A DNA stretch of 64,000 nt from Acidobacteriota bacterium. Lineage in GTDB: Bacteria; Acidobacteriota; Blastocatellia; Pyrinomonadales; Pyrinomonadaceae. Where the stretch lies: positions 128,446 to 192,445 of the forward strand of contig JAHBSG010000003.1 of the NCBI GenBank assembly GCA_019639235.1, written 5' to 3'. How positions within the stretch are numbered: the stretch's first letter is position 1; each line of letters begins with the position of its first letter. Positions 33,282 through 42,356 of this stretch are shown in pieces. Both the position numbers and the translations under genes were made by a program. A model generated the notes under the pieces. That model was given only the letters and a program-made list of their open reading frames with translations, was not told the DNA's origin and made no database searches.

Positions 33282-35678
33282 ATGGCTCTCAGAGGCTTCA
33301 AAAATATGCTGCGTACGCTACCTGCGTCTTTACTGATCGTTCTTGCCGTGGCCGCATCTATCGTTTCGGCCCAGGATTCTCCGTTCAACCGGCTTGAGAT
33401 ATTTTCGACGCTTTCAAAGCCTTCGGCCCCGGAACCGAGCAGAGAAAGTCACCTCATCCGCGGCGTTCGGTCACTTGGCGGCCGCTCGGCATTGGCTTAC
33501 ACAGACCGCACCATTTTCCGCACTGAAGATGGCGGCCAAAACTGGCAAGTATTGCCGCTTACTCTTAGAAACACGGAACGAATAGCATCGGTCAACATTG
33601 ACGCAGGCCGCTTCCTTGCGGTTATCGGCAATGATTCTGAAATGTTGCTTGTCGAATCGGTCGATGGCGGCCGCACTTGGTCAACTGCTCGGCTCGGCCT
33701 GCCGAGCTTTGAGGACATCGAAGCCGATCCGGCTTCTGCGAAACTCTCGCTTGCGGGCGGGTCAATGATGCTCAGCTTTCGGTTGCAGACCTCTTCGAAC
33801 TTCGTGGGCATTGCAGAATATCGTTCAGACGATGACGGCCGTACGTGGGAGCTGACCCGTCGGGAGATCTATCTCCGTCGTGATGATTCGACTGAAGGCA
33901 ATTTTACCGATGGGCCTTGGACGCTCGAGAATATCGGCGAATGTCTTGGTTTCAAAGCCGGCTGCTATCAACGGTCGGTGTTGAAATTCGTCGGTAACGA
34001 AGCCATACCGGAGGCGCTGAAGGTACAACTCGACGTTGCCCGCGATAAGGCTCTGGCGGAGGCTAGGGACACTCCCAAATTTTCCGCCGGTTCAAGCGGC
34101 CCGAACCGCATCAGTCTCAATCGCGGTTTCGATAAGTGCACTGCCGGTACGGTCCAGCAGATGCAGACCTGGTGGGACACCTCGTGGTTCCACGATGCCA
34201 ATATCTACATGAGCGGGCGCAACCGAGCATGCTCGCAGCCGCAGTTGACCGCCCAATGGGTCCAGCAGGTGAAGGCGATGGGATGGGGACTTATCCCGAC
34301 CATCGTCGGCTACCAATCGCCGTGCATCGCCAGCACCACGTTTACGCGGCCGCGATTCAGTCTCGATGCTGTAGTTGCAGAATCGCAGGGCCGCGAGGAA
34401 GCGGGGATCGCAGTGACCGACGCCGGCAATTTGGGACTCGGGCCGGGTACGATACTTTACTACGACATGGAACGGTACGACGAGACTGCTCAGACACCCG
34501 GCTGTCGCATCGCCTCGACCGCATTCCTGAAGGGCTGGACGGACCGCGTCCGCGAACTCGGCTACGACTCCGGCACTTACGGTTCGCCAAAAAACGCTCA
34601 GGAAGACTGGGTAAATCTTCCACCTGCGAGCAAGATGCACGCGATCTGGATGGCACGCTGGGACAATGTGATGAACGTCTGGACCTACATCTCCTTCCCG
34701 ACCTTCCCGACCAACGAGTGGGCAAACAATCAACGGATAAAGCAATGGCAGGGGCCCCACGACGAGACCTGGGGCGGCGTTACGTTCAATATCGACGGAA
34801 ACATTTCCGACGCGCCGGTCTTCGGCAACGCAGTGCCGCGTAACAAAAATGCCGACTTCGACGGCGACGGCAAGACCGACATCAGCGTCTATCGTCCGGC
34901 AGGCGGCATCTGGTACGTCCTGCGGAGTTCGAACTCGACCTTTACGGCGACCTCTTTCGGTGTCGAGACCGACGTGCTAGCCCCGGGCGATTTCGACGGC
35001 GACGGACGGACGGACCAAGCGATCTTCCGCCCGGTGGACGGCACGTGGCATTTCTTGCTGAAGGGATTGAACTATTCAACCCGTCAATTCGGTTCCGCGG
35101 GCGACATTCCGGTTGCGGGCGACTTCAATGGCGACGGCAAAACGGACATCGCGGTCTTTCGTCCGTCGAATGGCGTTTGGTACATCGCGAATAGCGACAG
35201 CCGCGGGACGTTCACCTTTGTTCAATTCGGAGCGGCCGGCGACAAGCCCGTTCCGGCGGATTACGATGGCGACGGCAAGACTGACATCGCCGTTTATCGG
35301 CCTGCGGGCGGAGTTTGGTATGTGCTGAAGAGTTCGGACGGCAGCTTTTCGGCGACCTCGTTCGGCATCGAAACTGACCTACCGGCACAGGGCGATTTTG
35401 ACGCCGATGGCAACGCTGATCTCGCTGTTTACCGCCCCGCAGATGGGCTTTGGTACATGCTGCGGACGACCGAGGGGTTCGGCGCGTTCCAGTTTGGCGT
35501 AGATGGCGACGTACCCTCGACCGGAGATTACGACGGCGACAGCCGAGCGGACCTGGCAGTCTTTCGGCCATCGAACGGAGTCTGGTATTTGCAGCGGAGC
35601 CAGCAGGGATTTTTCGCCGCTCAGTTCGGCATAGCGACGGACCGTTCAGTGCCAGCCGCCTATCTGCCGGCACCGTAG
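33282..35678 (+). CDS. secreted BNR / DUF1906 glycoside-hydrolase-like / VCBS-repeat protein
   Basis: A 798-residue exported protein with a signal peptide ending near 'SIVSAQ'. An N-terminal part has BNR Asp-box turns ('DGGQNWQV', 'DGGRTWST', 'DDGRTWEL'). A middle domain (about 260-515) matches the DUF1906/Rv2525c-like TIM-barrel group ('RISLNRGFDKCTAG', 'YYDMERYD'). Six FG-GAP/VCBS repeats follow with Ca-binding loops (DFDGDGKTD and variants). It is likely a cell-surface or secreted wall-active enzyme or adhesin. ATG 33282 is preferred over the GTG nine bases upstream. Confidence 0.82.
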   Translation: MALRGFKNMLRTLPASLLIVLAVAASIVSAQDSPFNRLEIFSTLSKPSAPEPSRESHLIRGVRSLGGRSALAYTDRTIFRTEDGGQNWQVLPLTLRNTERIASVNIDAGRFLAVIGNDSEMLLVESVDGGRTWSTARLGLPSFEDIEADPASAKLSLAGGSMMLSFRLQTSSNFVGIAEYRSDDDGRTWELTRREIYLRRDDSTEGNFTDGPWTLENIGECLGFKAGCYQRSVLKFVGNEAIPEALKVQLDVARDKALAEARDTPKFSAGSSGPNRISLNRGFDKCTAGTVQQMQTWWDTSWFHDANIYMSGRNRACSQPQLTAQWVQQVKAMGWGLIPTIVGYQSPCIASTTFTRPRFSLDAVVAESQGREEAGIAVTDAGNLGLGPGTILYYDMERYDETAQTPGCRIASTAFLKGWTDRVRELGYDSGTYGSPKNAQEDWVNLPPASKMHAIWMARWDNVMNVWTYISFPTFPTNEWANNQRIKQWQGPHDETWGGVTFNIDGNISDAPVFGNAVPRNKNADFDGDGKTDISVYRPAGGIWYVLRSSNSTFTATSFGVETDVLAPGDFDGDGRTDQAIFRPVDGTWHFLLKGLNYSTRQFGSAGDIPVAGDFNGDGKTDIAVFRPSNGVWYIANSDSRGTFTFVQFGAAGDKPVPADYDGDGKTDIAVYRPAGGVWYVLKSSDGSFSATSFGIETDLPAQGDFDADGNADLAVYRPADGLWYMLRTTEGFGAFQFGVDGDVPSTGDYDGDSRADLAVFRPSNGVWYLQRSQQGFFAAQFGIATDRSVPAAYLPAP

Positions 35679-35685
35679 GTCAACG

Positions 35686-38600
35686 CTAATATCTTGCCCT
35701 TATCTTAACGGCCCATTCTATCAGGTCGGCGTTCTCAAGTATCTTGAGGCGCAGGTCGCGGTCGAGCGATGGATTATCGGCGAGGAATTTGTTGATCGTC
35801 GCCAGTGCCTCTTCGCTTCGCTGGCCGCTGATGAAGGCGCCGAGCCAGCCGTTGACGAAGAATATCTTGCGGTTGCGTTTGTGGTTCGGCAGTTCTTTCA
35901 AAGCTCGTTCGAGATACGGCAGCGTCAGTTCCGAGTGCCGGATCGAGTTCCACGGCCCGAACGCCGCCTCTATCCAGCTCTCTGAAATTTCTTTGTTCTC
36001 GGTGAAGTCCTTCCAGTACTTTGCCTTGTTCTCCGCCGTTGCGATGCCCGCCCTCGCGGCATAGGCATATCGCTTCGCGTCGTCGCTGGTTTCTGTTTTC
36101 TCGAGCTCAGCCAAAAGCCTTGGAGCATCCGGATCGCCGAGGATGAGAAGCCTTGTGACTATGTCGAATCTGTCCTTTGTCTTGAGTGGTATTGCCGGGA
36201 CCGCCGGCGTTCCAACGTCCTTCTGGCTCCCCTCCTTACGAAGGAGGGGTGTCGGCGCTTCGCCGACGGGGTGGTTCTCTCGTTCATCAGGCTGGCCGCC
36301 CGCTGACGCAGGCGGTTCTGACAACATCGCTTTCAACATACTCCTAGCATTCTCGCTCGAAGCCACATTCAAAAACGCACGATAAAAAGTTATCCGCTGC
36401 CCAAGTGTCGGAGCGGTTCGCATCTTATCGGAGAACACCTTCTCGATCCGCGGGGCCAATTCTTCACGCGTCTTATCCGAAACGTAGTAGTTCAAGGCTG
36501 TCCCTACTCGGCCGGCGATCGAGGCGGACATCGTCTCGTCTTGCTCGGCGGGAAGGTTCCTGATCGCGGTCTCGATAAAAACGCTCGGGTCAAGCTCGCC
36601 TTCGCGGACGCTGTCCCACAGTGCGCCCCACATCATCGACCGCAGAAACGGGTCCTTCTCGTTCTGGATGTTTTTCAGAACGTAATCGCGGCTCTTCTCA
36701 TCAGGCAGGAAAATGCCGTAGCCGTAGTCGCCGTAGTTGGGAAAGATGAATTCGGGCGACTTCGAAAAATTGAGGCCGTCGCAAATATTTACCTTGGCGA
36801 ACACCAACCCAGGTTTACAAAGAAGCAGGGTACAGACCTCATCACCCGCGTCATATCGAATCAATGCTTTTGATCGCTGTTGCCACCGATTTCCAATGCC
36901 CTGTGAATCCGAGCTTCGAAAGATTGCTGGGAATGAGTATAAAGGCGGGCCAAAATCGCCTACTCGCGTTTGTATCGGAACTTCATTTGAAATCTTCGGC
37001 AGACCCGGACGTTTCACCCACACGTTTGCCCACTCCTTCAAATCCTGCTTACTCGCCACCTCAAAACCCCTCACTAAATCTTCCCACCCGGCATTCCCAA
37101 ACTCATGCTTCTTCAAGAATGCACGGACGGCGGTTTGGAATTTGTCTTCGCCGAGGTAGAACTCGGCTTGGCGGAGGAACGTCGGGGCTTTGTTATAGAC
37201 GATGTTGCCGTAGGCGCTCTTGGCGGCGGAGAGGTTCGCGATCGGCTGGTAGATGGCGGTGGTGCCGCGGGTCGAATCGGTCTGGTAGGCGGCCTGTTTG
37301 ACGCGTTCGTAGAAGACCTTCCACGCCATCATTTCGGGCATGATCCGCTCCATCGCCTTGTACGCCGTAAAGGTCGCAAAGCCTTCTTTCAGCCACAGGT
37401 CGTCGAACCAACGCATCGTTACCGTGTCGCCGAACCACTGGTGCGACGCCTCGTGAAAGATCAGCAAAGCCCGCGAGATGTGGTCGTTCCGCGTCGGCTC
37501 CTGCGGAAAGATGATCGACGACTCTCTTAGAAACGTCGCCCCCGCATGCTCCATCCCGCCAAACGGAAACTCCGGTATCAGCACCAGATCGTACTTTGGA
37601 AACGGGAACTTGTAATCGAAATACTCCTCGAAATACCTGATCGCCTCGCGATTGAGCCGAAAGACTTCGGCCGCGTGAGGTTTGAACTTGGCAGCCTGGG
37701 ATTTGCGGACATAAACGGTTGTAAAATCCGGTTTCGGTGGTGACTTCTCGAAAGTGCTTTCTTTGAATTTCTCGGCGCCAGAGTCACTAATCGAAATCAC
37801 ATTTTTATCCGCCCATTTCTTGTAACGCTCACGATCGCTTGAACTCAAATAGTTGGTTCCGCTTTGGGCGTCAACAAAAGCCTCAAACGGCCCCGCCGCG
37901 AATGCAAAGACGTAGGTACTCATCGGTTTTGTTTCATGAAATTCTGCACCGTCGAGACAAGGCTTGTCATCATCACACCACGCTTTTGAAACTGACCGGA
38001 TTGCCGTATTTGATACTACGTTCCAACCATTCGCGAATCTCAGGTCCAACTGAAACCTCGCCTTCAGATCCGGCTGATCAAACACCGGGAATGCCGTGCT
38101 CGCGTCGCTTGGGACAAACAGCGAGTAGATATACTCCGACCCGTCCTCTTTGTCGATGTACCGCGTGATCGCCGACCCGCTGGTCAATATCGGAGATGTG
38201 AAATCGAGCTTGATGACGTTCTCGCCCGCAACGACGCCATCGCGGAAAACAAGGTGCTCGTTCTCTTCGCGATACGCCAAGCTCCCCTCCTTACGAAGGA
38301 GGGGTGTCGCCGCTTCGGTGACGGGGTGGTTCTCTAACACGACGGCTCGTCCGTTAATACTGACATTGCTGATCGTCGATTTCTCTTCATGCCCTTTGAT
38401 CTTTCTCCAGTCGAGAATTATCGGCGGGATCTCGGCACCTCGTGCCGATGCAGGCGGGGACGCCTGCGTTCCAGTCGTCGGCTGGCCTGAGATCCCCGCG
38501 TCGCCGCGTCCCGTCGTAGCTGCGTCGCGAACTACCACACGTATCTCGATCGTCCCTTTCAGCACCGGCGACATCTTTTCCAGCGTCAGGTTCAGTTTGT

Positions 38601-38751
38601 ATCGGACGTCCGAGTAACGCTCGGCTCGCCATTTTGCCAGCTCGAGCGAAACACCGGGCTCGATCGGCGGTAGCGTTGCGGACGGCGGCCGCGGCTGCGA
38701 GATCGTGGTCATCGTGATCAAAAGAATTGCAGGTAACAGGTACTTTCTCAT
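35686..38751 (-). CDS. secreted M1-family aminopeptidase with in-frame repeat insertions
   Basis: A 1021-residue exported metallopeptidase. The gluzincin motif is complete: HEASH (433-437) with Glu456 in 'LWLKEGF', and the substrate loop 'FGGMEHAGA' (about 397-405, in place of GAMEN). The C-terminal helical domain is present. Compared with ordinary M1 enzymes it contains three odd low-complexity insertions: 'QASPPASARGAE' (about 96-108), 'ENHPVTEAATPLLRKEGS' (about 140-157), and a later 'PPASAGGQPDERENHPVGEA' segment ending in PTPLLRKEGS. The last two are translations of the hairpin repeats at 38282 and 36227. It trims N-terminal residues from peptides outside the cytoplasm. Confidence 0.88.
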   Translation of the reverse strand: MRKYLLPAILLITMTTISQPRPPSATLPPIEPGVSLELAKWRAERYSDVRYKLNLTLEKMSPVLKGTIEIRVVVRDAATTGRGDAGISGQPTTGTQASPPASARGAEIPPIILDWRKIKGHEEKSTISNVSINGRAVVLENHPVTEAATPLLRKEGSLAYREENEHLVFRDGVVAGENVIKLDFTSPILTSGSAITRYIDKEDGSEYIYSLFVPSDASTAFPVFDQPDLKARFQLDLRFANGWNVVSNTAIRSVSKAWCDDDKPCLDGAEFHETKPMSTYVFAFAAGPFEAFVDAQSGTNYLSSSDRERYKKWADKNVISISDSGAEKFKESTFEKSPPKPDFTTVYVRKSQAAKFKPHAAEVFRLNREAIRYFEEYFDYKFPFPKYDLVLIPEFPFGGMEHAGATFLRESSIIFPQEPTRNDHISRALLIFHEASHQWFGDTVTMRWFDDLWLKEGFATFTAYKAMERIMPEMMAWKVFYERVKQAAYQTDSTRGTTAIYQPIANLSAAKSAYGNIVYNKAPTFLRQAEFYLGEDKFQTAVRAFLKKHEFGNAGWEDLVRGFEVASKQDLKEWANVWVKRPGLPKISNEVPIQTRVGDFGPPLYSFPAIFRSSDSQGIGNRWQQRSKALIRYDAGDEVCTLLLCKPGLVFAKVNICDGLNFSKSPEFIFPNYGDYGYGIFLPDEKSRDYVLKNIQNEKDPFLRSMMWGALWDSVREGELDPSVFIETAIRNLPAEQDETMSASIAGRVGTALNYYVSDKTREELAPRIEKVFSDKMRTAPTLGQRITFYRAFLNVASSENARSMLKAMLSEPPASAGGQPDERENHPVGEAPTPLLRKEGSQKDVGTPAVPAIPLKTKDRFDIVTRLLILGDPDAPRLLAELEKTETSDDAKRYAYAARAGIATAENKAKYWKDFTENKEISESWIEAAFGPWNSIRHSELTLPYLERALKELPNHKRNRKIFFVNGWLGAFISGQRSEEALATINKFLADNPSLDRDLRLKILENADLIEWAVKIRARY
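36227..36280. repeat. double-hairpin repeat inside the M1 gene, copy 1
   Basis: Starts CTCCCCTCCTTACGAAGGAG. A 9-bp stem CCCCTCCTT/AAGGAGGGG (36229-36249) is followed by a 7-bp stem GTCGGCG/CGCCGAC (36251-36267). About 52 of 55 bases match copy 2. It is translated as ENHPVGEAPTPLLRKEGS. Confidence 0.85.
38282..38335. repeat. double-hairpin repeat inside the M1 gene, copy 2
   Basis: Same element and orientation as 36227-36280: stem CCCCTCCTT/AAGGAGGGG at 38284-38304, then GTCGCCG/CGGTGAC. It is translated in the same frame as ENHPVTEAATPLLRKEGS. Confidence 0.85.
38450..38467. repeat. short hairpin insertion inside the M1 gene
   Basis: GCAGGCG/CGCCTGC with a GGGA loop. It codes for part of the QASPPASARG insertion. 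A degenerate relative lies near 36300-36320 ('GACGCAGGCGG'). Confidence 0.55.
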
Positions 38752-38911
38752 TTCGGCATTACCTCGGGAGCAGGACAAAACTCTCAACGCAAGAACTATA
38801 TCTTAGACCCGCCCGCAGCCCGAAGCGTTGCTTTGCCCCGCTGAAGATTGGCTTATGCCGCCTGCGAATTGTAATATTTAGAGTTTTGGTCAATCTGACC
38901 CTATAAACGCT

Positions 38912-40012
38912 ATGCTACAGGCCGGAATTGTTGGGCTGCCCAACGTAGGAAAATCAACGCTCTTTAACGCCCTCACCGCACAGGAAGCGGCACTCGCGGC
39001 CAATTACCCGTTTGCGACCATCGAACCGAACGTCGGCGTTGTCGCAGTGCCGGACGAACGCCTCGCCGTTCTTGAAAAGCTCGTCGGTGCGCAAAAGGTC
39101 GTTCCTGCCACGGTCGAGTTCGTCGATATCGCCGGCCTCGTCCGCGGTGCTTCGAAGGGCGAAGGCCTGGGCAACCAGTTCCTGGCGAATATCCGCGAGA
39201 CTCATGCCGTTATCCAGGTCGTCCGCTGCTTTGAGGACGAGAACATCGTCCACGTCGAGGGTTCCGTCGATCCGATTCGCGATATCGAGACCATCCAGAT
39301 CGAGCTCGCACTTGCCGACCTCGCCTCGCTTGAAAAGCGACGCGACAAGGCCGGCCGCGGTGCGAAATCCGGCGATAAGGACGCCAAACGCGAGATCGAG
39401 ATCATCGAAAAGATAATGCCGGTCCTCGAAGAAGGAAAGCCGGTGCGCTCCGCTCCGCTTTCGGACGACGAACGCGAGATCGTGCGGAAATGGTTTCTGC
39501 TTACGACAAAGCCGACCATTTACGCCGCGAACGTCGATGAGGCGACGCTCGCCGATCCGGCGTCGAACCCGCACGTCCAAAAGGTAATAGAGCATGCAAA
39601 GGCAGAAAACGCCGACGTCGTCCCGATCTGTGCCAAACTCGAGGCCGAGCTCGTCGCACTTGACGCGGCAGACCGTGCCGACTATCTGAAGGACCTCGGC
39701 CTCACCTCAAGCGGCGTCGATGATCTGATAAAGGCCGCGTATCACATGCTCGGGCTGATGAGCTTCCTGACCGCCGGTGAAAAGGAAGTTAGGGCGTGGA
39801 CCATCCCGATCGGCACAAAGGCACCGCAGGCCGCCGGCGAGATACACACGGACATCGAACGCGGCTTCATCCGCGCCGAGATCATCGGCTACGAAGACCT
39901 CGTCGCCTGCGGCAGCCGCAAAGCCGCCAGCGAAAAAGGCCTCGCCCGGCTCGAAGGCAAGGATTACATTATGCAGGAAGGCGACGTGGTAGACTTTAGG
40001 TTCAACGTTTAA
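38912..40012 (+). CDS. ychF: YchF/Obg-like ATPase
   Basis: A 366-residue protein of normal YchF length. It has the P-loop 'GLPNVGKST' (8-16), 'DIAGLVRGASKGEGLGN', an 'NVDE' motif in place of canonical NKxD (so ATP is preferred), a helical insert and a C-terminal TGS domain ('ERGFIRAEII...YIMQEGDVVDFRFNV'). YchF associates with ribosomes and with oxidative-stress control. It is a conserved housekeeping gene. Confidence 0.95.
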   Translation: MLQAGIVGLPNVGKSTLFNALTAQEAALAANYPFATIEPNVGVVAVPDERLAVLEKLVGAQKVVPATVEFVDIAGLVRGASKGEGLGNQFLANIRETHAVIQVVRCFEDENIVHVEGSVDPIRDIETIQIELALADLASLEKRRDKAGRGAKSGDKDAKREIEIIEKIMPVLEEGKPVRSAPLSDDEREIVRKWFLLTTKPTIYAANVDEATLADPASNPHVQKVIEHAKAENADVVPICAKLEAELVALDAADRADYLKDLGLTSSGVDDLIKAAYHMLGLMSFLTAGEKEVRAWTIPIGTKAPQAAGEIHTDIERGFIRAEIIGYEDLVACGSRKAASEKGLARLEGKDYIMQEGDVVDFRFNV

Positions 40013-40030
40013 GGGAGCAATTCGAAGACG

Positions 40031-40954
40031 ATGACCCATCGAAGCGATCTGTTGAGGCGTTTACATTTCAGTGTGCTGGCAATGATCCTTTTCGCTGCCA
40101 CAATGGCGTTCGGCCAAACGAGCGGCAAAGTGACGCTCCGCGGCCAGGCGGTCTGCTCGGTTTGCTGGTTTGAAGCAACCGACCGCAAAGCGATGCCGTA
40201 CGGTAATGCCGCCGATATCTCGTGTGCTAAAGACTGTGCGGAAGAGGGCATTCCGCAGGCCATCGCAGTAGAGGACGAGAAAGGCTTCACCCTCTACACG
40301 CTCGAACCCGGACGGTTCAAACCCCAAGGCAAAGACTTTCTTGAGTACGTCCCTAAGACGATCGAGATCGAAGGCGAACTTCGTACCGAAAAAGACAAGA
40401 AGATCGTAAAGGTTAACGCACTTAGGGTGATCGATGAACCGGCCGCTAAGCCCGTGCCTATCCCTGAGACGGCCGATCTGACGCTCAACGACCTAACCGG
40501 AACTTCGCAGTCGCTTGCGGCTTTCCGCGGAAGGGTCGTGGTGCTCAACTTCTGGGCAACCTGGTGCGAGCCCTGCCGTAAGGAGATGCCCGACCTCGCC
40601 GCTATACAAAACAACTACGCCGCACTCGGCGTTCAGGTGATCGGTGCCGCGGGCGATGAGGCGTCTGACTCTTCAAAGGTCATCAAATTCATCCGCGACT
40701 ATAAGGTGAACTTCCCCGTTTGGGTCGGGGCGACCACGTCGGATATGAAGCGATTCGGGCTCGGTGAGGTTCTGCCCGCTACGGCGATCATCGACAAGGA
40801 AGGGAAGATCGTTTGGCGAGAGGTCGGGATCATCAAGCCGGAAACCCTCCGCAAAGAGCTCGATCGGCTCTTGCTGCCGGGCGTTTCCGAAGCTCAAAAG
40901 GCCGCCAGGGCCGAACGGAAGCAAGCGACGAATACATCGCTCGTTCCCGCCTGA
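40031..40954 (+). CDS. TlpA-like thioredoxin-fold protein with extra N-terminal domain
   Basis: A 307-residue exported protein with a signal peptide to about residue 29. The N-terminal domain has four cysteines ('AVCSVCWF', 'SCAKDC'), reminiscent of small metal-binding sites. The C-terminal domain (about 147-290) is TlpA/ResA-like with active site WCEPC (178-182) and cis-Pro 'VLPATAII'. It probably reduces disulfides on c-type cytochrome or Cu-site proteins in the periplasm. It starts 18 bases after ychF. Confidence 0.82.
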   Translation: MTHRSDLLRRLHFSVLAMILFAATMAFGQTSGKVTLRGQAVCSVCWFEATDRKAMPYGNAADISCAKDCAEEGIPQAIAVEDEKGFTLYTLEPGRFKPQGKDFLEYVPKTIEIEGELRTEKDKKIVKVNALRVIDEPAAKPVPIPETADLTLNDLTGTSQSLAAFRGRVVVLNFWATWCEPCRKEMPDLAAIQNNYAALGVQVIGAAGDEASDSSKVIKFIRDYKVNFPVWVGATTSDMKRFGLGEVLPATAIIDKEGKIVWREVGIIKPETLRKELDRLLLPGVSEAQKAARAERKQATNTSLVPA

Positions 40955-40990
40955 CCGGTCTGACCGGGCGAAGGCCAGGCTGTCCGGGGG

Positions 40991-41509
40991 ATGGCCGATA
41001 ACCCAAAAAAGTTCACCGCCGGCATACGGCTCGTCACCGGACAGGTTGACCGGGCCGCGGTGCGCATGACGCTGATGTACCGGTGGCACCCGCGGTTTCA
41101 TATCGGGCTTGAGTACAATCCAAAGGTCGGCGAGGTGCACCCGCTTCTGACGTTCATCCCGCTGACGGAAACTCGTAACCGGCCGGCCGTGATCATAGGC
41201 CTCAGCTCCGACCGCATCGGCACGCCCGAAGGCACCAGCGTTTACGTGACCGCCAGCAAAGATCTTGGAGCATGGACGGGCCTGCCGATCGCTCCTTACG
41301 CAGGCGTCGCCTGGGGTTCGTATGAAAAAAGGCTTCGGCCGATCGGCGGGCTCAACATCAGGCTGCCAAAGCGGTTCAACTCGCTGATCCAGTTCGATGG
41401 GGTGAAGGTGCACCCGAGCCTGACCTATTCGTTCCGCAATTCACACACGTTCACTTTTCTGATGATCCGCGGGAAAGACCCGGGGCTGACCTACACGTTT
41501 TCCTTCTGA
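40991..41509 (+). CDS. hypothetical protein, beta-barrel-like
   Basis: A 172-residue protein rich in alternating hydrophobic/polar strands ('FHIGLEYNPKVG', 'HPSLTYSFRN', ending TYTFSF). The C-terminal Phe and strand pattern are what one sees in small outer-membrane beta-barrels. No signal peptide is visible at the called ATG, so either the start lies elsewhere or the protein is not exported. It follows the TlpA gene on the same strand. Function unknown. Confidence 0.55.
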   Translation: MADNPKKFTAGIRLVTGQVDRAAVRMTLMYRWHPRFHIGLEYNPKVGEVHPLLTFIPLTETRNRPAVIIGLSSDRIGTPEGTSVYVTASKDLGAWTGLPIAPYAGVAWGSYEKRLRPIGGLNIRLPKRFNSLIQFDGVKVHPSLTYSFRNSHTFTFLMIRGKDPGLTYTFSF

Positions 41510-41540
41510 TAGTAATGTTTGACCCGGATTGGTCGGAAAC

Positions 41541-41568
41541 TTGCAAAATTGGTTCGTTTTGGTAAGAA
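41541..41568 (+). promoter_or_regulatory. candidate promoter of the tRNA-Glu gene
   Basis: TTGCAA (41541-41546), a 16-base spacer and TAAGAA (41563-41568), 12 bases before the tRNA. A fair but not strong match. Confidence 0.35.
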
Positions 41569-41580
41569 TTAGAAATTCTT

Positions 41581-41655
41581 GGCGGGTTCGTCTATCGGTT
41601 AGGACGCAAGATTCTCAATCTTGAAAGACGGGTTCGATTCCCGTACTCGCTACCA
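41581..41655 (+). tRNA. tRNA-Glu (anticodon CTC)
   Basis: A 75-base cloverleaf with encoded CCA. Acceptor GGCGGGT pairs with ACTCGCT (two G-U pairs); anticodon stem CAAGA/TCTTG with loop TTCTCAA gives anticodon CTC; T arm ACGGG-TTCGATT-CCCGT. Confidence 0.92.
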
Positions 41656-41678
41656 TCCTTTAATTCCCCGAAAAAATG

Positions 41679-41754
<76 letters not shown>

Positions 41755-41773
41755 ATGAATCAATAAGATTAGA

Positions 41774-42220
41774 TCAATCACGGTTTGGTGGCAAATCTGC
41801 ACCTTCGGGTTTCGGCCGCGACGGCACTTCATGTGGTTCCTCTGCCCTGAACGACAAGCTATCGCCAAAAACCGGAGGCGGCGGCGGACCGGATGCGGCC
41901 GCAGGGGTCTCGTCCGGTATCTGCGATACGTGACGAAGCACAAGCCACATGCCAAGAAAGCTCAGGCCAAGTCCCGCGAACGAGATCACGACCGCCGGCC
42001 ACATGATGTCCTGTTCGATCGTGTCGATGTTCGAGCCGGACGCGATGTAAAAAATAGCGATTACCATTGACGCCACCAGCGGCACTACCCATTGCAGGGC
42101 TATCCCGACCGCAACCGAAATAAAGGCCCAGAGCCCGCCGTTCCGTCCGTTCGAGTTTGCGGTCCGGAACGTATGAATTGCAAAGATGACGATCGCGATG
42201 ATCCCTAAAAGTGAAAGCAC
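41774..42220 (-). CDS. small membrane protein of unknown function
   Basis: A 148-residue protein with three hydrophobic segments (about 2-18, 36-65 and 73-95) and a Pro-rich cytoplasmic tail ('GPPPPPVFGDS...'). The start is a GTG at 42220 because a strong AAGGAGG lies six bases upstream. An earlier in-frame GTG (42274) has no such site and would add 18 basic residues. It is followed on the same strand by the CAT tRNA. No family recognised. Confidence 0.65.
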   Translation of the reverse strand: MLSLLGIIAIVIFAIHTFRTANSNGRNGGLWAFISVAVGIALQWVVPLVASMVIAIFYIASGSNIDTIEQDIMWPAVVISFAGLGLSFLGMWLVLRHVSQIPDETPAAASGPPPPPVFGDSLSFRAEEPHEVPSRPKPEGADLPPNRD

Positions 42221-42356
42221 AGGAAACCTCCTTTTGATGCCGCGGGCCACGGGAAACTGTCGCTGCAGGGGCACGAGCCGTTTCCCGAAAATTAAATTAT
42301 CTGCTATATTTCCCTAGCTCTCTCAGAATCTCAAATCTGCTTCGAGGAAAAATTTA

